A DNA stretch of 64,000 nucleotides from Myxococcales bacterium (GCA_003170275.1 PNAM01000081.1:62001-126000); one strand, 5' to 3'; counted from the first letter of the stretch, positions 25,207 through 33,776 are shown. Notes: a model not told the origin generated them from the sequence alone. Numbers and translations are program-made.

Positions 25207-25461
25207 ATGAAAGTCCAACTGATGTGCCCCTCCTGCCACCTGCCCGTGGAACTCGACATGATCGATAGCCGCGGTCGGATGTGGCACGCGAACTGTGTGC
25301 GGACAGCGCTCGCGGCGTTCAACCCCGAGGTGATCGGCGCCTGTCCAGAGTGTCTCGGGCTGGCGATGGAGACCGACCTGGTCATCTACGACTTCAGCCA
25401 CAGGCGGCGCTGGCACCTCGACTGCGTGCCGAAGGCGCTGGGAAAGCTCGCGTTGCAGTAG
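25207..25461 (+). CDS. 84-residue double zinc-ribbon protein
   Basis: The sequence starts MKVQLMCPSCHLPVELDM and continues with RMWHANCVRTAL, GACPECLGLAMETD and RRWHLDCVPKALG. It thus has two similar units of CxxC plus HxxC, each able to bind one zinc ion, giving an internal duplication. AGG precedes the ATG. It forms a mini-operon with the two small genes before it. LIM/PARP-type folds share such patterns, but no specific family is claimed. Confidence 0.55.
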   Translation: MKVQLMCPSCHLPVELDMIDSRGRMWHANCVRTALAAFNPEVIGACPECLGLAMETDLVIYDFSHRRRWHLDCVPKALGKLALQ

Positions 25462-25540
25462 ACGCGCGTTCTCATGCTCGACGCGCTCGACCTAGAGTAG
25501 CTCCTCGACCAAGCGGGAATTGCGTTCCCTGCTCGAAAAC

Positions 25541-25759
25541 CTACCGCTTGCCCGCGAGCACCCAGGCAGGTACGGGAATCGAACCCATGGTCGCCATGGA
25601 GTCCGCGGCGTCGCCTGACTCGGCGCTGAGGCGCTTGGTGCAGCGTAAGCACTGCACGTCGACGGCGACGGTCGGCGCGATCTCCCGGCCGCATCGAATG
25701 ACCGTTTCGGAGCGGGTGAACTCACGATCGCAGCTCGGACAAATGCGGAGGTGGGGCAT
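25541..25759 (-). CDS. 72-residue zinc-ribbon protein
   Basis: MPHLRICPSCDREFTRSETV and later DVQCLRCTKRL make a CxxC-CxxC ribbon much like the one at 24929, so the two may be paralogues in opposite orientation. The tail (SIPVPAWVLAGKR) is hydrophobic. It has no operon partner. The reverse strand shows a tRNA-T-arm-like stretch within this gene, which is judged to be chance. Confidence 0.45.
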   Translation of the reverse strand: MPHLRICPSCDREFTRSETVIRCGREIAPTVAVDVQCLRCTKRLSAESGDAADSMATMGSIPVPAWVLAGKR

Positions 25760-26013
25760 GACCGTTCATCGGCCGGCACAGCGGCGACTTGAGGGGCCGA
25801 GCGCCGAAGACCGCCTGCACAGGAATGCTCAAGAGCGCTGGTTTAACCTGTCCATTAACGCGCCTGCGACCCTATCTTCTCTTCATGCTTCAGTCGTTCG
25901 GTGGAAGGCGCGTTTGAAAACAAGAACTGGGACGGATCGGCGACCGGTCGGCACGGGCACTCCCGCGCGTGCTCAAGTGTCCGTTCCATCGGCGCAAGCG
26001 TATGATTGGGCCG

Positions 26014-26556
26014 ATGCGCGCTCTGGCCTTGATCGCCTTGCTCGCCGCACCTGCACTGGCCGATACCGCGCCCCCGACGAGAGAAGAGGCTGGTCGCGCC
26101 GGCGACGTGCAGCGCGTCTACACCGCCGTCGTGATGCACGAACTGTCGAGCGGCAACGGCATCGTGATCGGCGACGTGACCAAGGAGATCCGCTTCGACG
26201 ACCGCAAGAGAATGCCGGCGGTCGCCAACGCCACCATCGCCGATTTCCGCCGCCAGCCGCCGCAGTCGGTTGCCAAGCGGTTCCTGCTCCTGCGCACGAT
26301 CCTCTTTGCCCCGCCGAAGACCGTGGAGGAGCTGTTCCGCACCAGTGGCGGCTGGGGGGAGTTCCACCGCCGCTTCCCTGACACCGACGGCTACCTGCGT
26401 TTCTCGCCGGTCGGCTTCAACGCCGCGCGCAAAGAGGCGCTGGTCGCCATCGACTATTCGTGCGGCGAGCTGTGCGGATTCGGGAGATGGATCAGCTTGG
26501 TCAAGAAGCACGGAGTCTGGCAGGTCAAAGAATCGATTATGGCGTGGATCTCCTGA
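26014..26556 (+). CDS. exported protein of unknown function
   Basis: This encodes 180 residues from ATG 26014, immediately followed by a signal peptide (MRALALIALLAAPALA, cleaved before DTAPP). Two cysteines in YSCGELCGFG could form a disulfide. The C-terminal WISLVKKHGVWQVKESIMAW is strand-like and resembles NTF2- or SnoaL-type ends, though I am not sure of the fold. The composition is like that of the left chromosomal genes. The frame is open 45 bases further up, but those codons do not look coding. Confidence 0.6.
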   Translation: MRALALIALLAAPALADTAPPTREEAGRAGDVQRVYTAVVMHELSSGNGIVIGDVTKEIRFDDRKRMPAVANATIADFRRQPPQSVAKRFLLLRTILFAPPKTVEELFRTSGGWGEFHRRFPDTDGYLRFSPVGFNAARKEALVAIDYSCGELCGFGRWISLVKKHGVWQVKESIMAWIS

Positions 26557-26616
26557 TTCGCTCTCTCGCCCTGGCGCAGCGGTCGGTGGCGACGCCGTTC
26601 TCCGACGCGGTCGGGC

Positions 26617-26928
26617 TCACCCGCTAAAGCCCCCGTTCCCGGCGAACGCAACCAACTCGAGCGCCACCAGCTCGACGGCCGCCGCCTCGATCTGCCTCCG
26701 ATGATGCTCGACAGTAACTCGGATTATCGCCGCGGCCGACGCGAACCGTTCTTCGCACCACTTCACCACGTCCTCGCGCTCGGCGAGCCGCACCCGCGCG
26801 TCCTCGAGCGCCCAGGTGGCCGAAGCGATATGGGCGCGCCGCTGGTCGGGCGAGCCCGCCGCGCGAGCTAGGGCGAGATGCTTGAGCGCCTGGTCGAGTG
26901 GATCTGGAGGTGGCGGCCGGCGTGGCAT
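26617..26928 (-). CDS. 103-residue helical hypothetical
   Basis: The protein begins MPRRPPPPDPLDQALKHLAL and is predicted mainly helical (two long amphipathic helices, about 12-50 and 55-95), with Ala-rich faces that suggest a helical hairpin or coiled coil. No signal or motif is present. It is isolated between an exported-protein gene and the secreted-protein operon. The Pro/Arg-rich start and high GC mean a spurious frame cannot be ruled out. Confidence 0.4.
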   Translation of the reverse strand: MPRRPPPPDPLDQALKHLALARAAGSPDQRRAHIASATWALEDARVRLAEREDVVKWCEERFASAAAIIRVTVEHHRRQIEAAAVELVALELVAFAGNGGFSG

Positions 26929-27068
26929 CGCCTATCGGTCGCCCGCCGGCTCCTCTACGAAGTTCAAGAAAGGCGCGAGCGAACAGTATTTGCCGTTGAC
27001 GAATGAGCTGCAGCCCAGCTTCGCGCCGGCGTTGACGTCCACAAAACGAGTCCCGGGGAGCACGGTGC

Positions 27069-29633
27069 TTACTGGCTCGAGTAGGTTATTCGTTTCACCT
27101 TCAAGGTCGGTGTGCGATTGAACTCCACCTCGAAACCTTCCATGTCATGGGCACCAGGAACCCTTAGCACGAAGCCCTTCTTTTTCATCATCTCATCCCG
27201 AGCGACTCCCGCCATCTTGCTCCCATCACCGCCCTGACAAGTGCGCACGGTGTTGTGGACCTCTCGGCAATATGCGGCCTCGCGTTTTGGCAGTGGCCCC
27301 TTGCAGTACGCTCCGAGGGCGTCCGTTAGGGGCTGCCATTCGGGAGCGCCGCAATGCACCGTGGCGGCTTCACCGGCTCGTTCTTCGGCAGACGGGGCTG
27401 CATAGTCTGGTATTGCCGCGCCGCCGGCAGCGAAGAAACCCCGCTCTCCGAGAATCTCGGGCGCACTCGAGCCGACTTCGGCGAACAACAATGTTGGGCG
27501 ATCGTATCCACCCGCTGTGGTGCTTCCGCGGAAAGCGCAAGCGATGGAGCCTCCCCGTCCCGTGCAATCCAAGTGGTTGATGGTGACGCCACTATGCCCC
27601 ACGGCCCCTCCCGAAAGCGAAGCTTGGGCCAGTGAGATCCTATCCGCACGCACGCCGCCAGAGACATTCGGAACAACGTTCAGTAGGTAAGCGTCAGGTG
27701 GATCAACGACGAGCCCGTATCCGACCCTCGATAAAGGATCGGGCACTGTCGACCAGCCGCCCGGCACCGCGCCGGTAGCGTCAATGCGTCCGTAGTGTAG
27801 CTTCTCGTCCGACCACCAGAGCGTCGGCTGACCTGTTTCGCAGCTTAGGCTGAAACGGCCGCCTGACGACGCGATGCGCGTCGTCGTGATAGTGGTCTGC
27901 CCCGCGTGGCTAAGGCGAAGCACCGCTGCTGCCCCCCCTCGGCCGGCCGATCCCCGCTCAGGCTCGGGCCAGGCGACGTACGTGTATTCTCCGCATAGTA
28001 GCGGTGTAGAGAAGAACCTCTCCCCCATTCCCACGCCCGTGTTCGAAAGGGTCCGCAGGTGAGTGAAGGCGCCTGTCGCCGTGCCGTCACTGTTGCTAGG
28101 CATCCAATCGATGTACCCCGGTTGAGCATAGTTGCCATCTTTGGATCTCACCTTCGATAAGCGGAGCGCGATGACCCCTACATGGTCTCCCGCCGGTACC
28201 AGCTCAACAGCGGCAGGAACAAATTCCGCGGCGCTAGCCACCACCTTGGGTGCGAATTGTCTCGAAGCATCGGGGGACCCACGAGCGAACGTGATCCGAC
28301 CATCCCGGAGTACACCCGCAACGAGAATGTCTCCATTGGTCAGAGGTACCGCGCTGTACCTGGAGCGGAAAGCCTCGTTCATCGTAAGTTGACCGACGAG
28401 CATGGCGTTGCTAATCCGTTTACCGGCGGGGTTGACAACTCGGGAGTGGATTCCATCCTTCTCGCTCCAGAAAATGAGCAGGAGGCCGCTCGACGTTCGC
28501 ACGATTCGAATGTCGTCGTTGGGGACGCCGTCTGGACCGAGCACGACGGGAGGCGTGTTCAAGAACGTCGACAGGATCGTGGCCCGCGCCGTCGCCTCCG
28601 CTTGGCTCTTGCGCTTTGCAGCAACCGCCGCGGTGCGCTCTTCGAGTTGCTTGATCTCGCCGCGCTCAGGCTCGCCCATCTCGTTTGTGAAAAACGCAAG
28701 CGAGGCAAGCTGCGACCGAGCGGCGTCGAGATCAGTGTCGATCGACTGCTTCGCCTGGCTGATTTGGTAGCGCGTCACCTCGTCGAAATTGTCGGCGCGC
28801 AGCTTCGTCAGCATAGCCGCCTTCCACGCTGACTTGATCTGTGCCTCTACCGCATCTCTCTGTTGCTGCTGCTCAAGGCCGGACCATGCGACCTTGATGA
28901 CCACGATGGCTTTTTTGCGATCGTTCTTGACGATGAAGATGTTCGCCGCGGCGCTCCCGGCGGCCAAGGATAACTTGATGCCGTTCGGCAGCTCAGTCCG
29001 CGTCGCTCCGGGATAGCTCTGCGCGTATCGTGACGCGACGTACGCGAGGTCAACATCACCTTCAACGGCGAACTTGCTCACGATGGCCAGCAGACGCCTC
29101 GTAGTCGTGGGGGTGGTTTCGATCGGTGCGGCTTGTGAAAAGAGCAGGTGAAACTTTTCGACGGTGTTGCCGGCCGAATCGTCAGCATCGATGCCAACGT
29201 GATGATACAAGACGGAGTCAAAGCAACTTGCCAGCGCTGCCTCCGTGCGCCCCGTGCCGCAGCCCGGGATAGACGGCAGTGGCTCGACGAGCACGCGCAG
29301 ACGGTTGGCCAGCACCGGGGAGTTGGCAAAAACTTGTGAGCGGATCGACGTATCCGACATGACATCGGCAAGGTCCTTCCATCGGGAAAAGCCACTCACA
29401 TCTGGCGTGGCGATGGAGGGCTTCGCGACGATCTCTGCCGGAGAAGCACCAGGACGTAGTTGTCCCTGAAGACACGCTCTCGAGAAGTCAGAACAAGCTG
29501 GCGCGCCGAATAGCGTCTCCCAGAACGCGCCTTCCTCTGTCGCCACTACCGGCTCGTCGGCATTGGCCGGGCTGACTTCGACCCCGCTCAGGCCGGCGTG
29601 ACAAATGAGCGTCAATAGGCAGAACCTTCTCAT
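27069..29633 (-). CDS. large secreted protein, 854 residues, function unknown
   Basis: The N-terminus is a signal peptide (MRRFCLLTLICHAGLSGVEV, cleavage near residue 25). Residues about 60-280 are globular with scattered Cys (CSDFSRACLQ, GCGTG). Residues about 280-345 are charged and helical, probably a coiled coil. Residues about 350-760 are beta-rich with repeating SGLLLIFWSEKDG / GDHVGVIALRL-type strands, suggesting a propeller. The C-terminal end has four spaced Cys. It is the last gene of a three-gene envelope operon. Codon use is less GC-biased than in the left block. Confidence 0.6.
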   Translation of the reverse strand: MRRFCLLTLICHAGLSGVEVSPANADEPVVATEEGAFWETLFGAPACSDFSRACLQGQLRPGASPAEIVAKPSIATPDVSGFSRWKDLADVMSDTSIRSQVFANSPVLANRLRVLVEPLPSIPGCGTGRTEAALASCFDSVLYHHVGIDADDSAGNTVEKFHLLFSQAAPIETTPTTTRRLLAIVSKFAVEGDVDLAYVASRYAQSYPGATRTELPNGIKLSLAAGSAAANIFIVKNDRKKAIVVIKVAWSGLEQQQQRDAVEAQIKSAWKAAMLTKLRADNFDEVTRYQISQAKQSIDTDLDAARSQLASLAFFTNEMGEPERGEIKQLEERTAAVAAKRKSQAEATARATILSTFLNTPPVVLGPDGVPNDDIRIVRTSSGLLLIFWSEKDGIHSRVVNPAGKRISNAMLVGQLTMNEAFRSRYSAVPLTNGDILVAGVLRDGRITFARGSPDASRQFAPKVVASAAEFVPAAVELVPAGDHVGVIALRLSKVRSKDGNYAQPGYIDWMPSNSDGTATGAFTHLRTLSNTGVGMGERFFSTPLLCGEYTYVAWPEPERGSAGRGGAAAVLRLSHAGQTTITTTRIASSGGRFSLSCETGQPTLWWSDEKLHYGRIDATGAVPGGWSTVPDPLSRVGYGLVVDPPDAYLLNVVPNVSGGVRADRISLAQASLSGGAVGHSGVTINHLDCTGRGGSIACAFRGSTTAGGYDRPTLLFAEVGSSAPEILGERGFFAAGGAAIPDYAAPSAEERAGEAATVHCGAPEWQPLTDALGAYCKGPLPKREAAYCREVHNTVRTCQGGDGSKMAGVARDEMMKKKGFVLRVPGAHDMEGFEVEFNRTPTLKVKRITYSSQ

Positions 29634-29733
29634 TCTCCCTCCTTAATGAATCTCAACGAGCCATGGCCGTGGACCGCGTAACTGACGCTCTATTCTTGGA
29701 TCAAGCAGACCGGGAGAACGTCCCGATGGCCGC

Positions 29734-30279
29734 CTAGGCACCCGAGGGCGCCGCGCGTAGGCGCTGGCAGTCATCTCTGTACTCCGACTGCAGATGCCGC
29801 AGCCGTTGATTGGCACCGGTCAGTTCTCGTGCCCACGTAGCGGTGTTTGTCTGGGGATTGAAAGGGTCGTAGCGGCCATAGCCCCTGCTCCCGTATCTCT
29901 CACTTTCACTCCGAGAACTGGAAAGCATCTTCTCCAACATCGAAACCTGTGCTTCCGCGGCCCGAAGTTGTTTTCGAAGCCGTGCGCACTTCTTGTCGTC
30001 GACGGGAACAGTTTCCGGGAGATTCCCATCTCGCCCCGGTTTGGATGTCTGCAGGCTCGCCGCAGGCACCTCATTCTGCCCCGGCGCGTCGCCAGCCCGT
30101 CCACTTGGTCGGCTGCAGCCCGAGAGCAAATAGACAAGTGCAGCGACCGCGCGCCATGTGGCAAGGTGTGCGGTGGCGATCGTAATACGTGATGACGCAG
30201 GGAAAGCCCACCGCAAGCGTCCGCATCCTACGGCGGCTGGCTTGGAGTTGCGCGCCCAACGCTCGTTGTCGGTCCTCAC
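29734..30279 (-). CDS. putative lipoprotein with coiled coil
   Basis: Start ATG 30279 has a good ribosome site (AGGAG). The sequence reaches a lipobox (VYLLSGCS) only after about 55 residues; the long basic leader is unusual, and a later non-ATG start would give a normal leader. Past a Pro/Gly linker, residues about 95-130 (KKCARLRKQLRAAEAQVSML) form a coiled coil. A second helix lies near the end (ANQRLRHLQSEYRDDCQRL). It is the middle gene of the envelope operon, 40 bp after the first gene. Confidence 0.5.
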   Translation of the reverse strand: MRTDNERWARNSKPAAVGCGRLRWAFPASSRITIATAHLATWRAVAALVYLLSGCSRPSGRAGDAPGQNEVPAASLQTSKPGRDGNLPETVPVDDKKCARLRKQLRAAEAQVSMLEKMLSSSRSESERYGSRGYGRYDPFNPQTNTATWARELTGANQRLRHLQSEYRDDCQRLRAAPSGA

Positions 30280-30319
30280 CATCTCACTCCTCTCGAATCT
30301 GCGTGTTCGCGTTCCTCTC

Positions 30320-31177
30320 TCAGTGAGGAACGGTTGAAGCCTTCCAATCGGCTGCTTCGTCCTTCTTCGTCTTGACTCGCTGCTGGTAGAGTGCAAACAG
30401 CGACTCGGTGAGTCTGCTGCGTGCCACGACGTAGACGTTGACGACGCCCGTGTACGACGATGGGCGAAACCCTCCCGTCTGGTGGCTCACATTCCAGTTC
30501 GCAGCGACGAGGGCCTTCTCGTCGAATCGCGCTGCCGTGAACTCTTCGTAGTCCCAGCCGAAACCATGATCCTCACCGGGGATGCTGACCTCGTTGGCGA
30601 GGCTCGGCAGGTGGCGAAGCTGCTCCTGCCAGGCGGCTTTGACGACCGTCGGGTTGATAGACTGGACGTTCGTGACGCCGTTTCCGACGGAAGATGACGA
30701 CTTCTCGTACGCGATGGAATAGGTCGACGCCACGATCTCCTCGCCGTGCAGGAGGGTCGCAACCGTGCAGGTCGCGTATTCGGGGCACGCGGGATTCTCT
30801 GTCCAGTAGAGAGTGAATCTATCGTCCGGGTGCGCCGCCACCGTCGTCCCCGGCGTCACCGGTGTGCCGGCTCCAACGATCTGAACCACCAGCCCGGAGA
30901 GGGAGTGAAATCGATTCGTAGTGCCTGGCGAGGGGATGCCGTACGCTTGCCCGGCGGTCAGGTGAATCTGCTTCACCTCCCAGTCGCTGCGCCCGGATTT
31001 CAGTTTGCAAGGATACGTCTTGCACTCCCTCTTCGCGTCGGTGACGACGCTTGGCGGGAAGTAGGTCGTCTCGCGCATTTGGTCGACGGGACCCCTGCAG
31101 CCAACCAGACCCCCCATCGCCGCGCAGACGTTAGCGACCGGAAGAGCGATCGATAGCAGCAACGACCAAGCCTTCAT
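30320..31177 (-). CDS. lipoprotein, first gene of envelope operon
   Basis: This encodes 285 residues with GGAGGAGA before ATG 31177. The signal sequence ends in the lipobox-like GGLVGC. The mature part has two Cys pairs (KRECKTYPCKLK; ENPACPEYATC), a beta-rich middle and a helical end (LTESLFALYQQRVKTKKDE). The family is not recognised. With the coiled-coil lipoprotein and the 854-residue secreted protein behind it, it may build a cell-surface assembly. Confidence 0.6.
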   Translation of the reverse strand: MKAWSLLLSIALPVANVCAAMGGLVGCRGPVDQMRETTYFPPSVVTDAKRECKTYPCKLKSGRSDWEVKQIHLTAGQAYGIPSPGTTNRFHSLSGLVVQIVGAGTPVTPGTTVAAHPDDRFTLYWTENPACPEYATCTVATLLHGEEIVASTYSIAYEKSSSSVGNGVTNVQSINPTVVKAAWQEQLRHLPSLANEVSIPGEDHGFGWDYEEFTAARFDEKALVAANWNVSHQTGGFRPSSYTGVVNVYVVARSRLTESLFALYQQRVKTKKDEAADWKASTVPH

Positions 31178-31312
31178 TGATTCTCCTCCATTTGCTTACC
31201 AACGATGAGGTCCAGCGCATTGTTGGCGACGACTTGGAATCCCGAAGCAGACAAGCTTCCCGAGAACATCCGCCCTCCCGTGGCTGATCGTAGCCTGATT
31301 ACCGCCTATCGC

Positions 31313-31336
31313 CATCCATAACGGCTGTTACGGATG
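31313..31336. promoter_or_regulatory. inverted repeat upstream of Xre gene, candidate operator
   Basis: CATCCATAAC-GGCT-GTTACGGATG has 10-base arms with one mismatch around a 4-base spacer. It lies 52 bp before the Xre start and about 135 bp before the divergent lipoprotein operon. A dimeric Xre regulator could bind here and control either side. Confidence 0.4.
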
Positions 31337-31387
31337 TCTCTCGAAGGTGGTCTGTTGCCTGTTGCGATCCGACACTCACCGTCGGGC

Positions 31388-31717
31388 ATGGCGAAGAAGA
31401 CACCGTCCCTCCGAAAACGCTTCGGCGACCGCATCCGCGAGTTGCGTCGGCGCAAAGGCTTGTCGCTCGAGGCGCTCGGCGAGCAGGCCAAGCTCAACGA
31501 CAAGTTCATCCAGGCGGTCGAGACCGCGCGCCAGGCGCCAACCATCGATACCATCGAGAAGCTCGCCCGGGGACTCGATGTACCCCTTCGCGAGCTGCTT
31601 ACGTTCGAGGACGAGTCCCCCAAGGCGCTGCGGGCCCGAGCCAAGGAGTTGGTCGGCAAGGCGTCCGACCATGACCTAGCCCGCATCGTCCGGCTGCTCG
31701 AGGCCGCTCTTCATTAG
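31388..31717 (+). CDS. Xre-family helix-turn-helix regulator
   Basis: This encodes 109 residues from ATG 31388. Residues about 7-65 are a canonical HTH_3 domain (FGDRIRELRRRKGLSLEALG, then KLNDKFIQAVETARQAPTID). A short helical tail follows, probably for dimerisation. It is likely the local repressor of the accessory region: it faces the divergent lipoprotein operon and ends close to the terminator shared with the long minus-strand operon. Confidence 0.85.
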   Translation: MAKKTPSLRKRFGDRIRELRRRKGLSLEALGEQAKLNDKFIQAVETARQAPTIDTIEKLARGLDVPLRELLTFEDESPKALRARAKELVGKASDHDLARIVRLLEAALH

Positions 31718-31731
31718 AGGCCGTTCAGGGC

Positions 31732-31764
31732 AAAAAATCGACGAGGCCACGGGCTCCTCGTCGA
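31732..31764 (-). terminator. intrinsic terminator of the clamp/recombination operon
   Basis: On the minus strand a perfect 9-bp stem TCGACGAGG / CCTCGTCGA with a 9-base loop is followed by six T residues (31737-31732). It lies just beyond the last gene of the minus-strand operon (stop 31786) and opposite the end of the Xre gene. Confidence 0.8.
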
Positions 31765-31785
31765 TCGGCGCCGATGCGCCTTAAG

Positions 31786-32088
31786 CTAACGACGGCGACG
31801 CTGTTTCTTCGGCTGCTGCCATCGGGCCGCATCGGTCGGCACCAGCCGCCCGTAGCTGTTCGCGTGCGCGTCGCTGAGGTCCCGAAGAGCAGCGCGTAGC
31901 TCCGCGCCGTCAAGCCGGCGCGCGAGCAAGATAGCCTCCGGTGGTACTGCGACGAGGTATCGCTGCACGTCGGCGAAGCCAACTTCCAACTCGTGGCCGT
32001 AGTTGTAAAGCAAGTCGACGAACAACTTGTCGCCGACCCAGAAGAGCGGCGGGCGCGCGGCGGGAGTCTTGGCGGTGAACCGTTTCAT
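31786..32088 (-). CDS. 100-residue basic hypothetical, last gene of recombination operon
   Basis: ATG 32088 overlaps the stop of the nuclease gene (ATGA), so it is translationally coupled. The protein starts MKRFTAKTPAARPPLFWVGD and ends in a very basic tail (WQQPKKQRRRR), with a small alpha/beta body between. No family is known. The position suggests an accessory factor of the exonuclease/annealase pair, perhaps nucleic-acid binding through its tail. Confidence 0.55.
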   Translation of the reverse strand: MKRFTAKTPAARPPLFWVGDKLFVDLLYNYGHELEVGFADVQRYLVAVPPEAILLARRLDGAELRAALRDLSDAHANSYGRLVPTDAARWQQPKKQRRRR

Positions 32089-32867
32089 GGCCCACCGCCC
32101 ACGCAGGCGTGGGCGACCTGACATCCCTTACATTGCCAGCCGCGAATCGGATAGAACGCGCCAGCGTCGATGGCGCGCAGCACGCCGATGACCGTTCGCA
32201 GGAAGTCGTCTTCGGCGTGGTCGTCGCGCTCGATGTCCTCGACGTGAACCGTCGGTGACTTCGTCTTGGTGAGGATTTGCAGCCGGAGGCCGACGTCACC
32301 GAGGCCGAGCAACCGCGCCGCGAATCGGTATGCAGTCACCTGGAAATCGTAGCGAAGCTGGTCGTCGGTCCATTTCCGCGCCGCTGTTTTGTGTTCCACC
32401 ACGATCGCCCGCCCTGCTTCACGGACGACCAGGTCGAAAGCCCCGACCAGGCGCTCTTCGATCACCTCGCCCGAGTCGGGGTCGTGAAGCTCGACCGAGA
32501 ACGAGCGCTCGACGTCTTCGACCTCGACGTGCGCAGCCGGCGCTTGAGCGTGGAATGCTCGTAGCATCGCAACGCCGCGGTCGACGACGTCGGAGTCGGC
32601 GTCATCCTCGGCCTGCAGCGGCACGGGGCCAGCACTTGCGTTTGCCCATGCGTCGCGGAAGACCGTCACCAACTCCTCGAGCGACCGCGGCGAGCCGGCC
32701 TGGAGTGCGTGGTAGTGACTCGCGAGCGCGGCGTGGACCGCCGTGCCGAACGCGAGCGCGGCGGGCAGGAAGGCCGGCGCCACGCCGAGCACGTACTTGA
32801 GCTGATACTGACGCGGACACCTCAAGTAGCACTTCACTTGTGAGACGGAGACGTGCAGCCCGGCCAT
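32085..32867 (-). CDS. PD-(D/E)XK exonuclease, Cas4/RecB-like with Fe-S cysteines
   Basis: This encodes 260 residues. It starts VSVSQVKCYLRCPRQYQLKY, the usual opening of RecB-family nucleases with a first cluster Cys (17). His45 lies in FGTAVHAAL, Asp145 in VGAFDLVV and Glu158/Lys160 in VVEHKTA. Gln/Tyr follow in YDFQVTAYRFA, and three C-terminal Cys (246, 249, 255) complete an Fe-S site as in Cas4 and AddB. It resects DNA ends. With the Rad52-type protein two bases upstream it forms an exonuclease/annealase pair equivalent to lambda Red. Confidence 0.85.
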   Translation of the reverse strand: MAGLHVSVSQVKCYLRCPRQYQLKYVLGVAPAFLPAALAFGTAVHAALASHYHALQAGSPRSLEELVTVFRDAWANASAGPVPLQAEDDADSDVVDRGVAMLRAFHAQAPAAHVEVEDVERSFSVELHDPDSGEVIEERLVGAFDLVVREAGRAIVVEHKTAARKWTDDQLRYDFQVTAYRFAARLLGLGDVGLRLQILTKTKSPTVHVEDIERDDHAEDDFLRTVIGVLRAIDAGAFYPIRGWQCKGCQVAHACVGGGP

Positions 32868-32869
32868 GG

Positions 32870-33568
32870 CTACCCCTCCTCGCCGGGCCGGCGCTCCGCG
32901 TGGCCATTGGTGCGGTTGCCGAGCTTCTCAATGATTTGCGAAGCGAATGCCCGGCTCAAGTACGAGGCTTGCACCCCGAAGTTTTCGACGCAGTAGGACT
33001 GGAACTCGGCGTCGGAGTAGCCCTGGTTGCGGGCGATGGCCCAGATGGCGTTGAGCTGCTTCGACGTGAGACGGTTCCGCTCGGGCGGCGCAGCCGTGCG
33101 CAGCGGCGGCGAGGGGGCGACGGTCGTGCGCGGCGCGGAAGCCGTCGGGGCTGAACGCGCCGGCACCTGCGGCACGGCGACCTCATCGTCGTCGCCGGTG
33201 TAGACGAGGTGACCGCCAACGCCGAGTAGGCGGCAGCAGCGTTTGAGGGAATCGGCTTCGGCCCGCTTGTAGTCGTTGCTCAGGTCCACCATCTGGGCGT
33301 TGTCGCGGCGGCGGGTGACGGTCGCGCCGCCGAGGCCCGTCTTGACGACGCCCGCGGCGGTCAGCTTTCCCTCGATGAGGAGCTGGTCGTCGACCTGCTC
33401 CCGGTGCGTGACTTCGAAGGACCACGCGCCGTTGAAGGCCTCGTTCAGCTTCGAAACGTAATGAATCACCTCCACGTATATGAAGGTCTTTCCGCCCGCC
33501 CCCTGCCGCTGCTTGAGCAGCTCGGGCGGGAACGGACGCTCGAGGATCTTGCGGATGGAATCGTCCAT
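32870..33568 (-). CDS. Rad52/Rad22-family single-strand annealing protein
   Basis: This encodes 232 residues. Residues 1-130 show the Rad52 pattern: ERPFPPELLKQRQG, FIYVEVIHYVSKLNEAFNG, AWSFEV, a LIEGKLTAAG strand and the LKRCCRLLGVGGHLY-type helix, as in phage Rad52-like annealases. A Pro/Ala linker follows, then a small C-terminal helical domain (RLTSKQLNAIWAIARNQGYS) like those that bind SSB or partners. It anneals complementary single strands after resection by the adjacent exonuclease. It starts downstream of a hairpin at 33610-33641. Confidence 0.85.
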   Translation of the reverse strand: MDDSIRKILERPFPPELLKQRQGAGGKTFIYVEVIHYVSKLNEAFNGAWSFEVTHREQVDDQLLIEGKLTAAGVVKTGLGGATVTRRRDNAQMVDLSNDYKRAEADSLKRCCRLLGVGGHLVYTGDDDEVAVPQVPARSAPTASAPRTTVAPSPPLRTAAPPERNRLTSKQLNAIWAIARNQGYSDAEFQSYCVENFGVQASYLSRAFASQIIEKLGNRTNGHAERRPGEEG

Positions 33569-33609
33569 GTGACTTCTCCCTCGGGCTCAATGAGCCCTGA
33601 AAATGCGAG

Positions 33610-33641
33610 AGCCCCGCCGGCATGACTTCACCGACGGGGCT
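33610..33641 (-). terminator. hairpin between VWA/peptide genes and Rad52 gene
   Basis: The minus strand forms AGCCCCGTCGG / CCGGCGGGGCT: 11 pairs with one G-T wobble and a 10-base loop. The following run is only ATTTTC about 8 bases later, so it is a weak terminator or an attenuator that lowers expression of the downstream recombination genes. Confidence 0.5.
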
Positions 33642-33659
33642 ACGCGGGTTGACTTGCTG

Positions 33660-33776
33660 CTACTTGCTTCTCGCTTTTCTTCTGTTGGAACCGATCGCCT
33701 CGACGAGAGCCGTCAGAATCAAAACAGCGATGTTGGCGGCGAGGGATGAACGGATAGCGCGGGTGAACCAGAACAA
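33660..33776 (-). CDS. 38-residue membrane peptide (TTG start)
   Basis: TTG 33776 follows GGAGG with nine bases spacing. The peptide is one transmembrane helix (SSLAANIAVLILTALVEAIG) with a very basic end (SNRRKARSK). It lies between the VWA gene and the 33610 hairpin, so it would be the last product of that part of the operon. The hydrophobicity, tail charge and ribosome site support it, but the rare start lowers confidence. Confidence 0.4.
   Translation of the reverse strand: MFWFTRAIRSSLAANIAVLILTALVEAIGSNRRKARSK

Noticed and set aside
25555-25605. tRNA T-arm-like sequence on the minus strand (GGTTCGATTCCCG)
   Set aside because: No anticodon arm, D arm or acceptor partner fits, and the stretch lies within the 72-residue zinc-ribbon frame; judged chance similarity.
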